From assembly GCF_026151205.1 (NCBI RefSeq), contig NC_087075.1, positions 11,578,303 to 11,642,302 of the forward strand: a stretch of 64,000 bases of DNA. The letters run 5' to 3'. Source of the stretch: Bolinopsis microptera (lineage: Eukaryota; Ctenophora; Tentaculata; Lobata; Bolinopsidae). The notes under the pieces were generated by a model that searched no databases, was not told the origin of the DNA, and saw nothing but the letters and a program-made list of their open reading frames with translations. This document shows, in pieces, positions 62,214-64,000 of the stretch (the stretch's first letter is position 1; each line of letters begins with the position of its first letter). The position numbers and the translations under genes were made by a program.

Positions 62214-64000
62214 TTATCTCTATACTCTCAAAAAGCATTTGACTCGGTGTGGAAACAAGGCCTGATAGTGAAACTATGGAAGGTTGGTGTGCATGGATGC
62301 TACCTAAGGACAATTGATAGTTTCCTCTTTGGGAGGACGGTAAGCCTCCTCCTAAATGGTTTTATTGGTCCTGTCAGGATGTGCCTCGATTATGGGCTGC
62401 CACAAGGCTCTGTTCTATCACCAATCCTTTTCAAATTTTATGTGTTCGACATGGAGACCCTGTGTCAACTGTATGAGCAGATTCAGGCCTTCAAATTTGC
62501 GGATGATGGAACCATCAAAGTGACTGGAAACGATCTTGAAGAATGTCTCTTCTACCTAGAGCTTGCGATGGGATTCATAGGGGAATGGACTTCTCAATGG
62601 AGGATGGTCATAAACTGTAATGTGAATAAAACAGAAGTTATATGTTTCCAATGCCAAGATGCTTCAGCTGTTCCCAAATCCTTTGATCTATGTGGAAACA
62701 CCATCTATCTCACAGACAGCAGCAAAGTACTTGGTATAACACTTGACAGTAAGTTGAGCTTCAAGCAGCACAGCCAGGATGTATACAACAAGCTAATCTA
62801 CCGTTGGGTTTGTCTGAGCAGGTATACAAATCGTAATTGGGGGATGAACCAAAAGGTCCTAGTGAGGCTGGCCAAAACTGTGATGTTTTCCTCCCTCTTC
62901 TATGGCTCGTTTATCTGGCAAACTAATGCCAACATGCTGGAACTGAACAAACTTTGGTACAAGGTAGCAAAATCTGCTGTGGGAGCAGTCTTCAATGTTC
63001 AAAATGCCATACTAGAAGTCATCTTGGGAATACCCCCACTCCGGGTTACAAACAGAATACTATCGGTGAAGCACTACCTGAAGGTATTCAGTAGTATACA
63101 TATCGATGTACACCATGACTTCATATGCAGAGAGATAGAATCGGGAAACACAAAAATTCTGGGCCAGATGCGGGATGTGCTGAAATTTCTAAAATGGAAG
63201 GTGGAAGTATATGCTGACTCTGTCCTACCAGGTGATGCAAAAATAATTGGACTAAATGATGCCTCGAAATTGTTCGAGCTCTCTAGGAAAGCCTGTCATT
63301 ACACCAAGGCCTCTATCAAACAATTCACTGAATTCGTATGGCAGGAATTTATTAAGAACCAGTTACAAATGGAGGGCTGGTCTCAAATTCCCATGGTGTC
63401 TACCACCCCCCTGAAGTTCCCTCGTTATACCAGCAGAGAAATTGAGGTTCTAGTCATGAGCTTGTTTTACAAAAACAATCTTCTAAACTCATTTCTATAT
63501 AGCCTTGACAGACTGAAATGGTCTTCTCCCTATTGCTCCTGTGGTCATGAAGAACAAACTTCAATTCATATACTGACTAGCTGTGGTCATGTTGACGAAG
63601 ACCTTAGGGACCAAGCCTCATATCTTCTCAGTGTTGGTAACGAGGTCTCCAGTCTGGAAGATCTGGGTACTCCACACTTGGCTATCCTAAACTGCTCCAG
63701 AGATCCAAAATTCATCCAAATCTGCAGTGAATGTGTGAACAATGATGACCTCAAGCTAAGAAGGAAGATCTGTATTTCTACAGGGCCCACCCACGCCTAG
63801 CTGGGGAGTCTAGTCCCTATATTAGACGGCCAATGCTCTATCCATTGGTATGTACGCGGCCTTACCCAGGCCTGTAATAAATGGGGAGTCCCTCTTAGGA
63901 CGACCAGTGCTAGACACTGTTTACTACTGACTGAATGGAAACCTACTTAACTCTTTGGATTGGTAGAACCTGTCTGGTTACATGAACATTGGAGCTAGTT
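62214..64000 (+). mobile_element. 5'-truncated LINE of a second family
   Basis: Begins abruptly inside RT motif A, after host repeat sequence ending GTCGATTTAGC, and runs through the stop at 63,800 into a 3' UTR that continues past the window edge. The 5' truncation is typical of target-primed reverse transcription. Confidence 0.8.
62226..63800 (+). CDS. Partial LINE reverse transcriptase with C-terminal zinc-finger
   Basis: The frame is open upstream of the nominal start: SQKAFDSVWKQGL is the RT motif A region. It continues with GLPQGSVLSPILFKFYV (motif B) and FKFADDGTIK (motif C, FADD). A long connection domain leads to CSCGHEEQTSIHILTSC, a CCHC-type finger common in LINE ORF2 C-termini. 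About 525 residues have no internal stop, so the copy is young, although the endonuclease and RT fingers are missing. FADD instead of YADD and the different thumb separate it from the LINE at 53.7 kb. Confidence 0.85.
   Translation, partial: SQKAFDSVWKQGLIVKLWKVGVHGCYLRTIDSFLFGRTVSLLLNGFIGPVRMCLDYGLPQGSVLSPILFKFYVFDMETLCQLYEQIQAFKFADDGTIKVTGNDLEECLFYLELAMGFIGEWTSQWRMVINCNVNKTEVICFQCQDASAVPKSFDLCGNTIYLTDSSKVLGITLDSKLSFKQHSQDVYNKLIYRWVCLSRYTNRNWGMNQKVLVRLAKTVMFSSLFYGSFIWQTNANMLELNKLWYKVAKSAVGAVFNVQNAILEVILGIPPLRVTNRILSVKHYLKVFSSIHIDVHHDFICREIESGNTKILGQMRDVLKFLKWKVEVYADSVLPGDAKIIGLNDASKLFELSRKACHYTKASIKQFTEFVWQEFIKNQLQMEGWSQIPMVSTTPLKFPRYTSREIEVLVMSLFYKNNLLNSFLYSLDRLKWSSPYCSCGHEEQTSIHILTSCGHVDEDLRDQASYLLSVGNEVSSLEDLGTPHLAILNCSRDPKFIQICSECVNNDDLKLRRKICISTGPTHA

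Overview
The window is animal nuclear DNA. It holds spliceosomal GT-AG introns, a metazoan-type microtubule polymerase gene (CKAP5/XMAP215) read with the standard code, secreted repeat proteins, a BTB-domain gene, APE-type LINEs and many MITE-like repeats. Nothing is bacterial or viral. The species cannot be named from the sequence; an AT-rich, non-vertebrate metazoan is the safest statement.

Layout. 1-4,852: a tandem pair of minus-strand genes for secreted, Asp/Trp-rich repeat proteins; the left copy is broken by frameshifts. 5,708-21,914: 31 plus-strand exons that join in frame into the C-terminal ~1,177 residues of CKAP5 (TOG4, TOG5, C-terminal helical region, TACC-type tail). Exons for TOG1-3 are not in the window. 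An intact intronless BTB gene lies antisense inside one CKAP5 intron (17,998-19,524); a decayed relative sits at 50,320-51,929. CKAP5 introns carry minisatellites, MITEs and a perfect 27-bp hairpin.

22,700-40,740 is a repeat-rich accessory region. It has structured multi-hairpin repeats, foldback elements, tandem segmental duplications, a 16-copy 79-bp satellite, a decayed LINE piece, and one candidate five- or six-exon minus-strand gene of unknown function (27,592-29,806). 40,741-48,400 is made of expanded homopolymer runs. Where it overlaps repeats seen cleanly elsewhere, it looks like a corrupted copy of them, so it is best read as low-quality consensus and not as biology.

53,720-59,279 is a nearly full-length LINE. 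ORF1 fuses an AlkB-type 2OG-Fe(II) dioxygenase to an SGNH hydrolase, with the catalytic residues of both intact. ORF2 has an APE endonuclease, a reverse transcriptase and a 2A-like NPGP behind a hydrophobic leader. 59,280-62,213 returns to the repeat families seen at 22.8-25.6 kb. 62,214 to the end is a 5'-truncated LINE of a different family with an open RT/zinc-finger reading frame. The AlkB-SGNH ORF1 is the most interesting system in the window.
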